A DNA stretch of 64,000 nucleotides from Kitasatospora sp044457565 (GCF_044457565.1 NZ_JBITGZ010000007.1:1-64000), one strand, 5' to 3'. Shown: positions 50,732-58,953, numbered from the stretch's first letter. The notes: generated from the letters alone by a model not told the origin. A program made the numbers and translations.

Positions 50732-51793
50732 ATGAATGTCGTCCGTACCCCGCCGCGACCGCTCGACGTCACCGCGGTCTTCCCCCAACTGGCCCCGCTG
50801 GCACGCACGGCGACCCGGTTGCATCCCCGCCGTGGAGCTCCTTCGGCGCACGACAGTTCGATCGGCGGGCCACTGCTGTGGCCCGCCGACGACCCGTGGC
50901 CGCACTGCGACGCCCCGCACGAGGGTGGGGACCACGCGCTGGCTGAGCTGCGCCTGCGGCAGCGCATCCGGGCGAGCGAGGCGATGCACCCGGACGGCGA
51001 TCCCCATGTTCCCCAGTACACGCCTGAGGAGCAAGCGGTCTTGGACCGGCTCAACTCCGACGAAACGTGGCACGACAGCACGTGGCTTGAGGGCCCGGTC
51101 GCCCTGCTGCCCCTGGCCCAGCTCTACGTGCGTGACATCCCCCTGTTGCGCCCGCCCGCGCAGGCCGGGGCGGATCTGCTCCAGGTGCTGTGGTGTCCCT
51201 TCGACCACCCTCCGGAGAAGTACATGCCCAGGACCGTGCTGGTCTGGCGGTCCGCGGCCGCTGTCACCGAGATCCTCACCTCACCCCCGGAGCCGCCCCT
51301 GGTGGTCGAGGAATACGTGCCGGAGCCGTGCGTGCTCGCGCCGGAGCAGGTCACCGAGTACCCCAGCCCCATGGAGTTGAGTAGGGAACTGCGAGAGCAG
51401 ATCGGGGATTGGAGCATTTGGCAGGCAGCCGACGCCGGTGTGGACAGCTCCTACGCCCCCTACCCGGATTCGTTCTATGGGAGCCACCTGTCCGTCGCCC
51501 CCGGCTGGAAGGTCGGCGGCTGGCCCATGTGGGGCTACACCGACCCCGCTCCCCGGCCCTGCCCCGCGTGCGACACCCCGATGGACCCGCTGCTGAGCAT
51601 CGACACGTTCGAATGGGACAGCAGCAACCGCAGCTGGATCCCGTACGAAGACCAAGCCGCCGCGTCCTCGACTGACCCCCGCTACCGCGACCTGATGCAA
51701 CCGACCGCGATCCAGATCGGCAGCGGCCACAAACAGCAGATCTACTTCTGCCCGGCGGCGCCGGAGCATCCCCACATCGAGCTGATGCAGTAG
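50732..51793 (+). CDS. YwqG/DUF1963-like protein of unknown function
   Basis: 353 residues, cytoplasmic, with lower GC and less biased codons than the flanking genes. It has the phrases of DUF1963-type proteins: GGPLLWPADDPWPHC near residue 45, LLQVLWCPFDHPP in the middle, KVGGWPMWGYTDPAPRPC, and a C-terminal half that includes CPACDTPMDPLLSI and ends in IYFCPAAPEHP. No enzymatic role is known to me. ATG 50732 is used; the candidate damage-type promoter makes it a leaderless gene. It lies at the edge of the accessory patch next to a transposase remnant. Confidence 0.65.
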   Translation: MNVVRTPPRPLDVTAVFPQLAPLARTATRLHPRRGAPSAHDSSIGGPLLWPADDPWPHCDAPHEGGDHALAELRLRQRIRASEAMHPDGDPHVPQYTPEEQAVLDRLNSDETWHDSTWLEGPVALLPLAQLYVRDIPLLRPPAQAGADLLQVLWCPFDHPPEKYMPRTVLVWRSAAAVTEILTSPPEPPLVVEEYVPEPCVLAPEQVTEYPSPMELSRELREQIGDWSIWQAADAGVDSSYAPYPDSFYGSHLSVAPGWKVGGWPMWGYTDPAPRPCPACDTPMDPLLSIDTFEWDSSNRSWIPYEDQAAASSTDPRYRDLMQPTAIQIGSGHKQQIYFCPAAPEHPHIELMQ

Positions 51794-51901
51794 CCGCCAG
51801 ATGGCAACCGACGCCCCAGTGGCCGCCTCTGCCGACGCCCGCCCGAGAAGAGGACCTGGCCGAACACACCGCAACCGCGTGCTCTGACACGAGATCCAGG
51901 C

Positions 51902-51985
51902 CACTGCGCGGCCTACAAGCAGCGCAACACGGCCGAACGATGCATCAACCGCTTGAAGCAGTGGCGCGGAATCGCCACCCGCGGG
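51902..51985 (+). mobile_element. IS5-family transposase remnant
   Basis: In one frame the bases read YKQRNTAERCINRLKQWRG followed by IATR, the hallmark C-terminal signature of IS5/IS1647-type DDE transposases (YKxRNxVERxFNRLKQWRGLATRYDK). Sequence resemblance stops after 51982, and no other part of the transposase or terminal repeats is recognisable in 51794-52049. The element is dead. Confidence 0.75.
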
Positions 51986-52049
51986 GGTCGGCAGCGGGCA
52001 GCGAGGTGGTGCAGGTGCACGGCGGTGCGTCCCGGCCCGGTGGCCGGCC

Positions 52050-52265
52050 CTAGCGGTACCAAAGGCAGCTGCACGTCCGTCCGTTGGGCTTCGGTGCACG
52101 GCGGTCGAAGTCGTCGCCCTTGCACCGCCCGACCCCGTCCCTGTGGGCGGCGGGCCGGTGCCGGCACTCCCGGCACGCCTCGGCCGGAGCGCTGCGGAGG
52201 TAGACGAGGGTCAGCAGGATCACCATCACGACGGCCCCGATGGCCAAGATCGGCACGGCTGCCAT
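52050..52265 (-). CDS. small membrane-anchored Cys/His-rich protein
   Basis: 71 residues. An N-terminal membrane helix (about 3-24, PILAIGAVVMVILLTLVYL) is followed by a cytoplasmic or exported Cys/His cluster: ACRECRHRPAAHRDGVGRC, then a terminal CSCLWYR. The pattern C-x2-C-R-H-x4-H-x6-C resembles the two modules of the gene directly upstream and suggests metal binding. Its ATG overlaps the TGA of that gene by one base (TGATG), so the two are co-translated. I do not recognise the family. Confidence 0.7.
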   Translation of the reverse strand: MAAVPILAIGAVVMVILLTLVYLRSAPAEACRECRHRPAAHRDGVGRCKGDDFDRRAPKPNGRTCSCLWYR

Positions 52266-52540
52266 CAGAACCAGTCCCCCCTGGCTTCCGGGCGCTCCCA
52301 GGGGGGTCGATCCTCCTCCTTCTCGCCGCACCGGCAGTCCGGGCATCCCTCGTCTCGGTGGAGGTGGCGCACGTGGCCGCACAGCGCGCAGGGCTCCGGT
52401 CCGAGCGCCACCGACTCCTTCTCCGGCCAGAACCGCGCGCACGGGCAGCCGTTCGCGCAGTGCCGCCGGTAGTTCTGATGCTGATGCCGGAGGTGCCCGC
52501 AGTCCTGGCATGCATGGGTGGCCCACGAGTACGCCTGCAT
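52265..52540 (-). CDS. small soluble protein with two Cys/His modules
   Basis: 91 residues with two related modules: ACQDCGHLRHQHQN (residues 9-22, followed by HCANGCPC) and PCALCGHVRHLHRDEGCPDC (about 50-69, followed by RCG). The shared core C-x2-C-G-H-x2-H-x-H points to zinc or another metal. No signal peptide. ATG 52540 has GGAGGGG upstream. It is translationally coupled to the membrane-anchored Cys/His protein downstream. Function unknown. Confidence 0.7.
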   Translation of the reverse strand: MQAYSWATHACQDCGHLRHQHQNYRRHCANGCPCARFWPEKESVALGPEPCALCGHVRHLHRDEGCPDCRCGEKEEDRPPWERPEARGDWF

Positions 52541-52600
52541 CGCTACCCCTCCATCAACTGCCCGTACTATCAGGATAGTTGCCAGGAGGACGGTGAGGGT

Positions 52601-53065
52601 TCAGAACCGGCCGAGGTCCGGTTCACCGGCCTGGAGCTCGACCCGGACGCGGACCGGGGCCCGGCCGGCCCGGCCGATCTCACCGGCGAACACCGACGCG
52701 CCCTCGAAGGTGACGTCGGCGTCCAATGCCCAGAGCAGGTAGGCGCGGACGGGTGCCAGCACCTCGGCGAGGGTCTGCGGGCGGGGGTCCGGAAGGGCGT
52801 GGTCGAGGGCCTCCAGGAGGGCGACCAGTTCGGCGCCGTCCCGGACGGCACGTTCGGCGGCGGCCAGCAGTTCGTCCGGTTTCAGCTCCGCGAGCGGTAC
52901 GCCGCTGCCGTACGCCAGGTCGCTCAGCCACCACGCCTCGGCCAGTCGGTCGCGTCCCAGCTCGAAGGCGATCCTCGGCCACCGCTCGGCCGGACGCGGG
53001 TGTGGGCGCGGCCGACGCGGCAGTGGGTCCGGCGTCGGGGCGCCGCTGGTGGCGCCGCCCGTCAC
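52601..53065 (-). CDS. hypothetical protein coupled to an anti-sigma-like ATPase
   Basis: 154 residues from GTG 53065 (GGAGGTG upstream). A Pro/Arg-rich start is followed by a helical acidic body (RIAFELGRDRLAEAWWLSDLAYGSG, PDELLAAAERAVRDGAELVALLEALDHALPD) and a C-terminal beta strand ending PDLGRF. No known motif. The start overlaps the stop of the ATPase gene by 4 bp, so the two proteins are made together. Confidence 0.7.
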   Translation of the reverse strand: MTGGATSGAPTPDPLPRRPRPHPRPAERWPRIAFELGRDRLAEAWWLSDLAYGSGVPLAELKPDELLAAAERAVRDGAELVALLEALDHALPDPRPQTLAEVLAPVRAYLLWALDADVTFEGASVFAGEIGRAGRAPVRVRVELQAGEPDLGRF

Positions 53066-53508
53066 GCCGCCACCTCCGGGTCGGCGGCCGCGAGCAGCGC
53101 CCACACGTACTTCCCGATCCCGCCCGGGCGCGGGCAGCAGCCCCATGCGGTCGACAACTCCCTTACCAGCAGCAGCCCGCGCCCCGACTCGTCGTCCCCC
53201 GCCGCCCCGGGGCGAACGGTCGGCTGCTCGCCGCTCGCATCGTGCACCTCGATCCGGAGGTGGTCCTCCCGAAGCTCGAAGCGGACCTCGATCAGCCGGC
53301 CGGCCGGTACCCGGGCGTGCTCGATCGCGTTGGTCACCAGCTCGCTCAGCAGCAACTCGCCGATCTCGCTGAATCGTTGGCCGCCCCGGCGGCCCGCGAG
53401 GAAGGCGCGCAGCAGGTGCCGGGCCGAGCTCGCCGACCTGCGGTGACGCGGAAGCCAGCAAGCCTCTTCGCTGGCTACGGCGGGTGGTCTGTCGAGTGTT
53501 TCGGGCAT
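53062..53508 (-). CDS. HATPase_c domain protein (anti-sigma/RsbW-like)
   Basis: 148 residues of the GHKL ATPase fold as in anti-sigma kinases. N box LLLSELVTNAIEHAR, G1 region IEVHDASGEQP and G2 GRGLLLVRELSTAWG are visible. Streptomycetes have many such proteins next to WhiJ-type regulators and DUF397 proteins, as here. ATG 53508 is chosen because GGAGGT lies 10 nt upstream. It is divergent from the HTH gene (189-bp gap). Confidence 0.88.
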   Translation of the reverse strand: MPETLDRPPAVASEEACWLPRHRRSASSARHLLRAFLAGRRGGQRFSEIGELLLSELVTNAIEHARVPAGRLIEVRFELREDHLRIEVHDASGEQPTVRPGAAGDDESGRGLLLVRELSTAWGCCPRPGGIGKYVWALLAAADPEVAA

Positions 53509-53697
53509 GGGGGAGGCCACCTCCGGGCCAAACGTTCGAATGGATGCGTGAGACCGAAGAGGGGGCGCGCGAGGCCCATCGTGCTCACGGAAAGCGAGCA
53601 TGCAACTTCGTTCTGCCACCAATCATCGGTGGGTGGGACTAGCGTGACGAGTGATCGGCGAGTGTCGTCGGCCTAATGTCACTTGGGGGTTGGGGAG

Positions 53698-54651
53698 ATG
53701 GGGCGTCGCAAGTCCGGGAAGGGTGGTTCGACGGCGAGTTCGGCCGAACTGTTCGGCTCGGAGCTCCGGCACGAACGCGAACTCGTGGGCCTCTCCCAGG
53801 CGCAGCTGGCGAAGCAGCTGCACTGCGATCGGACGCTGGTCACGCACGTCGAGAACGGCTCACGGGTGCCGCAGGACGACTTCGTACGGCGCTGCGACGA
53901 GGTGCTGAACGCGGCCGGACGGCTGTTCCGGATGTGGGAGAAGGTCGACTGGTACGCGGAGGTCGAACATCCCGACTGGTTCAAGCGGTTCGCCGCGATG
54001 GAGTCCAGGGCAGTGGCGCTGCGGAAGTTCCAGGTCCAGATGATCCCCGGCCTCTTGCAGACCGAGAACTACGCTCGTGCACTCTTCGGACGTAGGGTTT
54101 CGGAGAGTACGGACATCGAAGAGCTGGTGGCAGCACGACTGAGTCGGCAGAGTCGCTTCCTTGCTGCGGACGGGCCGCTCCTGGTGGTGGTGCTGGACGA
54201 GAGCGCGATCCGCCGTCCGGTGGGCGGACTGTCCGTGATGCGGGAGCAGTTGGCTTACCTACTGGAGGTTGCCGAGCGCTCCAACGTCATTCTCCAGGTT
54301 GCGCCCTTCGACTTGGATGCTCCGACGATGCCTGACACCTCCCTGACCCTGGTCACGCTGCCCGACGGCGAGCAGTGGATCTACTCCGAGAGTCTGGAGC
54401 GAGGTCACTTCAACAACGATCCGTCAGTGATCGCTCAACACGCGCGAGCCTATGATGTGCTACGGGCGGACGTGCTCTCGGTCCGCGAATCTGCTGCCTT
54501 GATCACCGGCGAGATGGAGAGGTGCAACGCGTATGACGAACCACGACGATCTCAGCGCGGCGGCTTGGCGCAAGAGCAGCTACAGCGGCAGCAACGGCGG
54601 CGACTGCATCGAGGTGGCCCCCGGGTTCCCCGGCCTCGTCCCGGTGCGTGA
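53698..54651 (+). CDS. WhiJ/Scr1-type helix-turn-helix regulator (DUF5753)
   Basis: 317 residues. An N-terminal XRE-type helix-turn-helix (about 15-70: LSQAQLAKQLHCDRTLVTHVENG) is followed by DUF5753 (about 95-280: IPGLLQTENYARALF, VVVLDESAIRRPVGG, YSESLERGHFNNDP). Such proteins pair with DUF397 partners in development and secondary metabolism. ATG 53698 is used; TTG 53683 is possible. The last ~40 codons (from about 54533) overlap the DUF397 gene out of frame, and that part is Gln/Arg-rich with poor codon bias, so the original stop was probably earlier and has been lost. Confidence 0.88.
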   Translation: MGRRKSGKGGSTASSAELFGSELRHERELVGLSQAQLAKQLHCDRTLVTHVENGSRVPQDDFVRRCDEVLNAAGRLFRMWEKVDWYAEVEHPDWFKRFAAMESRAVALRKFQVQMIPGLLQTENYARALFGRRVSESTDIEELVAARLSRQSRFLAADGPLLVVVLDESAIRRPVGGLSVMREQLAYLLEVAERSNVILQVAPFDLDAPTMPDTSLTLVTLPDGEQWIYSESLERGHFNNDPSVIAQHARAYDVLRADVLSVRESAALITGEMERCNAYDEPRRSQRGGLAQEQLQRQQRRRLHRGGPRVPRPRPGA

Positions 54652-54745
54652 CTCCAAGGACCCGGACGGTCCGGCGCTCGTCTTCACCTCCGCCGCCTGG
54701 CAGTCCTTCGTAGCCGGGATCCGCGCCGACGAGTTCCCCGCCTGA
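54533..54745 (+). CDS. DUF397 protein (Scr2-like partner)
   Basis: 70 residues: WRKSSYSGSNGGDCIEVAP, PVRDSKDPDGPAL and FTSAAWQSFVAGIRA are the three DUF397 motifs. Small acidic proteins of this family antagonise or cooperate with the adjacent WhiJ/Scr1-type DNA-binding protein. The ATG lies inside the upstream gene, giving a 119-bp out-of-phase overlap; GAGATGGAGAGG just upstream provides a ribosome binding site. Confidence 0.9.
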   Translation: MTNHDDLSAAAWRKSSYSGSNGGDCIEVAPGFPGLVPVRDSKDPDGPALVFTSAAWQSFVAGIRADEFPA

Positions 54746-54755
54746 AGCGCCCCCA

Positions 54756-55073
54756 CTACCTGACGTAGATGCTGTACCAGAAGTCCCCGGTCCCGGTCTC
54801 TTCCGGCTTGACCTCCGTCTCGAAGCCGTCGAGGCCCTGACAGTCCGTGTCGTGGAAGAGCGTGATCGACTCGTCGGTGTCGTTGGTGACCTCCTGCGCG
54901 TACGTGGGGAGGTTGATGCAGCCGGGCTTCGGGTGCTTGATGGTCTGCGGGTGGCCCTCGCGGTCGACGTAGCCGATGCTGCCGGCGGCGGCGGCGGCGG
55001 CGTGGGCAGCCGGAGCCGAGGTGAGCAGCACGAGCGCGCCGGCGAGCGCTCCCAGGGTGGTGCGGATGCGCAT
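54756..55073 (-). CDS. small secreted protein of unknown function
   Basis: 105 residues. A signal peptide (1-26, cleaved near AHA-A) precedes an 80-residue mature domain, probably all-beta (GSIGYVDREGHPQ, TDESITLFHDTDCQG, TGDFWYSIYV), with two Cys (GCINLP and TDCQG) that could form a disulphide. Similar small exported streptomycete proteins exist without known function. ATG 55073 has GGAGG upstream. It converges on the DUF397 gene with a 10-bp gap. Confidence 0.75.
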   Translation of the reverse strand: MRIRTTLGALAGALVLLTSAPAAHAAAAAAGSIGYVDREGHPQTIKHPKPGCINLPTYAQEVTNDTDESITLFHDTDCQGLDGFETEVKPEETGTGDFWYSIYVR

Positions 55074-55322
55074 GGGTGGCCTCCGGGCGGGCGGGCGCTG
55101 TGCATTGCGGGGAATCCGGACGGCCCCACTGCTACCCGGCCGGGGCCGGTGACGCACGCCCCCGCACGGCGGCCACCGCCCGAACGGCTCCGGCACTTCG
55201 TCCGATCGGCCGACGTGCGCCGGCCACTCGACGTCCCCGGCCGCCGGGTACCTCCCGGGGAGGAGGGCGGATCGTCTCGGCGGCTGACTCCGTGTCAGTC
55301 ACCGGCTGTCTACGTTGGCAGC

Positions 55323-56075
55323 ATGCACCGACTTCACGCGTGGTTCCTCGGCCGCCCCGCCGTCGACGACGGCAGCTGGGCGCTGTGCCTGCTCGTGCTG
55401 GGCGGGTGGTCGGCGGCCACGCTGCCGGGGCCGGTCGGTTGGCAGCACGTCGGCCGCCTGGCCGTCGGGGTGCTGTTCGCGGGCCTGATGCTGCTGCGTC
55501 GCGCCCATCCGGACACCGCCGTCCTGGTCGCGGTCGCGCTGGGCGGCGGGCAACTGCTGGGAGGGGCCCAGGCGGGCATCCTGATCGTCGGCTATCTCGT
55601 ACTGGCCCGCTGGGGCGCCTGCTCCGGCTCTCCTCGGCTGGCCCTGGCCACGTTGGCGAGCGCGCTGTCCGTCGGACCGCTGGCCGTGTGGCGGGGAGTC
55701 GCCGACGGCGAGCTCGACCGGTTCTCGGCCTGGGACCGGGTGAGCATCGCCGCGCTGTACTCGCTGCCCTTCCTGCTCTGCTGGGCCTGGGGGTGGTGGG
55801 CGCGGGCCCGGCGGGCGGAGCTGGCCGAGCTGGCGGGCCGCGCCGCGACGGCCCGCACCGAGCTGGGACGCGGGGCCGCGCGCACGAGGATGGCGCTGGA
55901 GCTGCACGACGTGATCACGCATGATCTGACGGCGATGACCGTCCAGGCCGGCGGTGCCGAGCACGTGCTGCCCGCGGGCCCGCACCTGGCCCGGGACGTG
56001 GTGCGGGGCATCGGCCCGCAGGGGCGCCGGATCCTGGTCGAACTCGAACGCCTGAAGCGCGTGCTGATCCCTTGA
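55323..56075 (+). pseudogene. sensor histidine kinase truncated before its ATPase domain
   Basis: 250 residues: four or five membrane helices (about 15-145), a linker helix and a HisKA_3 dimerisation domain with the phospho-acceptor His in MALELHDVITHDLTAM (about residues 193-208). A NarL-type kinase should continue with an HATPase_c domain and be followed by a LuxR-type response regulator; instead the frame ends about 40 residues after the His box and neither follows. TACGTT (55311-55316) is six bases before the ATG, so it may still be transcribed. It is either decayed or a dominant-negative or scaffold protein. Confidence 0.75.
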
Positions 56076-56189
56076 CGGAGGCGAGGCAGGCGCGGTGCGG
56101 GAGCCCGAGCTCCGGCCGGTGGCTCGCCCGACAGAACTCTCCTGTCACCGCCCCTGCGGCGGCCGGTGGCGTGGGTCGGCGGTGCGGGG

Positions 56190-56732
56190 TCAGCCCTTGC
56201 CCCGGGCCGTCCACTCCTGCGCGAGCAGGCCGAGGATGACCTCGTCGACGAACTCCCCGTACACCCAGGCGGCGCGGCGCAGGGTGCCCTCCAGGGTGAA
56301 GCCGGCGCCGGTCGCGCCGGCGATCATCGGGGTGTTGTCGGCGAGCGTCTCCAGTTGCAGCCGCTGAAGGCCGCGCACCGCGAAGCCGTACTCGCACAGG
56401 ACCCGCACCACGTCGCCGCCGAGGCCGCGGCCCCGGAACGCGGGACGCAGAGACATGCCCAGGTGCGCGGTGCGGTTGTGGGTGTCGATACCCCACAGCA
56501 GGGCCTCGCCGGCCAGCTCCTGCGTCTCCAGTTCGACCACCGAGAAGAGCGCCGCCTCCGGTGACGGCGCGCCGATCGCGAACGGGGACTCCGTGGCGTC
56601 GGGTGCGATGGGCACCCAGGGCCGGGAGTCACCCCGCGAGCGGGTGCGGACGTCGTTGTACAGCTCGCCGTGGAGGACGGGGACGTCGCTCTCCTGCCGG
56701 GCCCTCAGCCCGACCTTGCCGCCTTGAATCAT
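56190..56732 (-). CDS. GNAT family N-acetyltransferase (RimJ/RimL type)
   Basis: 180 residues. VGLRARQESDVPVL at the start, the acetyl-CoA loop in SLRPAFRGRGLGGDVVRVL and the GLQRLQLETLADN / GAGFTLEGTLRRAAWVYGEF ending are those of RimJ/RimL-like enzymes, which acetylate protein N-termini or small amines. The substrate is unknown. ATG 56732 is selected because the fold begins there; the frame further upstream is non-coding read-through. Confidence 0.88.
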   Translation of the reverse strand: MIQGGKVGLRARQESDVPVLHGELYNDVRTRSRGDSRPWVPIAPDATESPFAIGAPSPEAALFSVVELETQELAGEALLWGIDTHNRTAHLGMSLRPAFRGRGLGGDVVRVLCEYGFAVRGLQRLQLETLADNTPMIAGATGAGFTLEGTLRRAAWVYGEFVDEVILGLLAQEWTARGKG

Positions 56733-56815
56733 GAGGCTCTGAATACCCCGCCCGGCAGGCGCGGGGCAATCGAATTCCGTTGGCCGCGGGTGAGCCGGGG
56801 CCGAGCCGATCGGGG

Positions 56816-57751
56816 TCAGTGCGGGATGGCGGCGATCAGCTCCTGCGCGCCCTGGCGCTTGAGTGCGAGCGCGGTGGAGGTGCCGAGGTCCTCGGGGCTG
56901 AGCGCGCCCGCCCACTCATGGGCGTCCAGCACCCGCTTGCCGTCCGGGGAGAACACCCGCCCGCGCAGCGACAGCCGCCCGTCCGGCTCGGCGCTCGCGT
57001 AGCCGGCGATCGGCGAGTTGCAGTGGCCCTGCAGGACGTGCAGGAACATCCGCTCCGCCGTGGCCTCGCGCCAGGTGCCGGGGTGGCCGAGGCCCGACAC
57101 CGCCGCGATGGTGGCGGCGTCGTCCTCGCGGCACTGCAGGGCCAGGATGCCGGCGCCGATCGGCGGGCACATGCTCTCCAGCGGCAGGATCTCCGTGATC
57201 CGCCCACTCTCGCCGATCCGCTCCAGTCCGGAGACGGCCAGCAGCAGCGCATCCGCCTCCCCGGCGGCCAGCTTGGCGAGCCGGCTGTTGGCGTTGCCCC
57301 GGATCGGGACGCACGCCAGGTGCGGGTGGGAGGCGGCCAGTTGGGCGATCCGGCGCACCGAGGAGGTGCCGATCCGGGCCCCGGCCGGCAGTTCGTCCAG
57401 GGTCAGGCCCCCGGGGTGGACGACGGCGTCCCTGATGTCGTCCCGGCGCAGGTACGCGGCGAACACCGTCCCGGCGGGCAGCGGCCGGTCGGCCGGCACG
57501 TCCTTGAGGCAGTGCACCGCGAGGTCCGCCTCGCCCGCCAGCAGCGCGGCATCCACCTCCTTGGTGAACGCCCCCTTCCCGCCGAGCGCGGCGAGATCCC
57601 CCATCCACCGGTCACCGGACGTCGTGACCGGCACCACCTCCGTGCGTACCCCCGGATGCGACGCCCCCAGCTCGGCACGGACCCGCTCCACCTGCGCGAG
57701 CGCCATCGGCGAGGAACGGGAGACGATACGGATCAGCTCAGCGGATGCCAT
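56816..57751 (-). CDS. hemC: hydroxymethylbilane synthase (porphobilinogen deaminase)
   Basis: 311 residues. Assembles four porphobilinogen units into hydroxymethylbilane on the way to haem, corrins and sirohaem. IRIVSRSSPMALAQ, the catalytic Asp region CLKDVPAD and GTSSVRRIAQL are conserved. The dipyrromethane-cofactor Cys is in LQGHCNSPIAGY, where most enzymes have GGCxxPIG. No other haem genes are adjacent, so this is probably a second copy outside the main hem cluster, or one serving a special tetrapyrrole. Start ATG 57751. Confidence 0.9.
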   Translation of the reverse strand: MASAELIRIVSRSSPMALAQVERVRAELGASHPGVRTEVVPVTTSGDRWMGDLAALGGKGAFTKEVDAALLAGEADLAVHCLKDVPADRPLPAGTVFAAYLRRDDIRDAVVHPGGLTLDELPAGARIGTSSVRRIAQLAASHPHLACVPIRGNANSRLAKLAAGEADALLLAVSGLERIGESGRITEILPLESMCPPIGAGILALQCREDDAATIAAVSGLGHPGTWREATAERMFLHVLQGHCNSPIAGYASAEPDGRLSLRGRVFSPDGKRVLDAHEWAGALSPEDLGTSTALALKRQGAQELIAAIPH

Positions 57752-57864
57752 GCCACGAGATGATACGGCGTCAGATGCCTCTGGCCGTGCAGGCGTCCAC
57801 GGGGGCGGCGGCGTCAGGCGGGGCGTGGAGACCTCAGGTGCATCGGTGCCACCATGGTGTGCAC

Positions 57865-57896
57865 CGGCCGGACGGGCGTGCGGGCCCGTCCGGCCG
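57865..57896 (-). terminator. terminator of the csn operon
   Basis: Perfect 13-bp stem CGGCCGGACGGGC (57865-57877) with its complement at 57884-57896 and a 6-nt loop, about 25 bp beyond the kinase stop codon. Confidence 0.8.
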
Positions 57897-57921
57897 ATGG
57901 TCCAGGGGTGGTGGCGCGGCG

Positions 57922-58953
57922 TCAGGCGGCCACCGGATGGGGCATGGCGTAGGTGTCGCGCAGTCGGGCCTGGGCCCGGGGGCCGCCGCCGAGGCCGAGG
58001 CCGGCCAGGTGGTCCAGGCCGAGCAGGGCGGCGCCGAGCACGGGCGGCGCGACGACGACGCGCGGCTCGGCGCGCGGCGCGGCGGCCCGCAGCCGGGCGG
58101 TGACGTTGTCGATCAGCAGCGGCTGCCGGGAGGCCAGCACGCCCCCGCCGAGCACCACCGGGGTCGGTTCCTCCAGCAGGTCCAGGCGGGTGAGGGCGAC
58201 GACGGCGAGCCGGGTGATCTCGTCGGCCTGGCGGTCGATCAGGCTCTGCGCCCGGGCGTCCCCCGCCTCTGCGGTGGCGAACAGCACCCGGACGATCTCG
58301 TGCAGCCGGGCGCGCTCGATCGAGCCGAGGTGCATCGCTTCGGCGACGGCGCTCGCGGCGGGCAGGCCGAAGTGCCCGGCGATGGCACCGGCCAGGGCGG
58401 TGGCGGGGCCCCGGCCGTCCTCGGCGCGGACGGCGTGCCACATGGCGGCGGTGGCCAGGCCGTGCCCGCCGCCCCAGTCGCCGGTGAGCTCACCGAGGGC
58501 GGGGAAGCGCGCGGTGCGTCCGTCGGGGAGCAGGCCCACGCAGTTGATCCCGGCGCCGCAGACGACCGCGACGCCGCGCGGCCCGTCGGTGCCGGCCCGC
58601 AGCAGGCCGAAGGTGTCGTTGGCGACGGTGGTGCTCAGGCCCCATGACCGGTCCTGGATCGCGGCGCGCAGCAGCCGCTCCTCCACCGGCAGGTCGGCGT
58701 TGGCCAGGCAGGCGCTGACATGGCTGGTGAGGACCGATCCGAGGGTGAGTCCGGCCTGCGCGGCGACGGCCTCGACCAGCGGCGCCAGGCCCGCGACGGC
58801 CGCCGGGCCGCCGGTCCGGTGGGGCTCGAAGCCACCGCCGCGGGCGGTGCCGAGGACGGCGCCGTCGGCTCTCACCAGGGCGACGTCGGTCTTGCTGTTC
58901 CCGGCGTCGATCGCCAGGACGCCCGGCAGGTGTGGTTCGCTCTGGTGGGTCAT
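57922..58953 (-). CDS. csnK: BadF/BadG-type sugar kinase (GlcN/GlcNAc kinase-like, CsnK)
   Basis: 343 residues of the ASKHA fold: GVLAIDAGNSKTDVAL is the phosphate-1 loop, VANDTFGLLRAG and VVCGAGINCVG the nucleotide region, and PVVLGGGVLAS the adenosine motif. It belongs to the group that phosphorylates N-acetylglucosamine or glucosamine. As last gene of a binding protein/permease/GH4 operon it would act on the monosaccharide released in the cytoplasm. ATG 58953; about 165 bp separate it from csnH. Confidence 0.8.
   Translation of the reverse strand: MTHQSEPHLPGVLAIDAGNSKTDVALVRADGAVLGTARGGGFEPHRTGGPAAVAGLAPLVEAVAAQAGLTLGSVLTSHVSACLANADLPVEERLLRAAIQDRSWGLSTTVANDTFGLLRAGTDGPRGVAVVCGAGINCVGLLPDGRTARFPALGELTGDWGGGHGLATAAMWHAVRAEDGRGPATALAGAIAGHFGLPAASAVAEAMHLGSIERARLHEIVRVLFATAEAGDARAQSLIDRQADEITRLAVVALTRLDLLEEPTPVVLGGGVLASRQPLLIDNVTARLRAAAPRAEPRVVVAPPVLGAALLGLDHLAGLGLGGGPRAQARLRDTYAMPHPVAA

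Noticed and set aside
55292..55316. RecA-NDp-type promoter before the truncated kinase (GTGTCAGTC...TACGTT)
   Set aside because: The spacer is 10 nt, two longer than the motif requires, and two positions of the first block differ; only the -10/leaderless element is retained.
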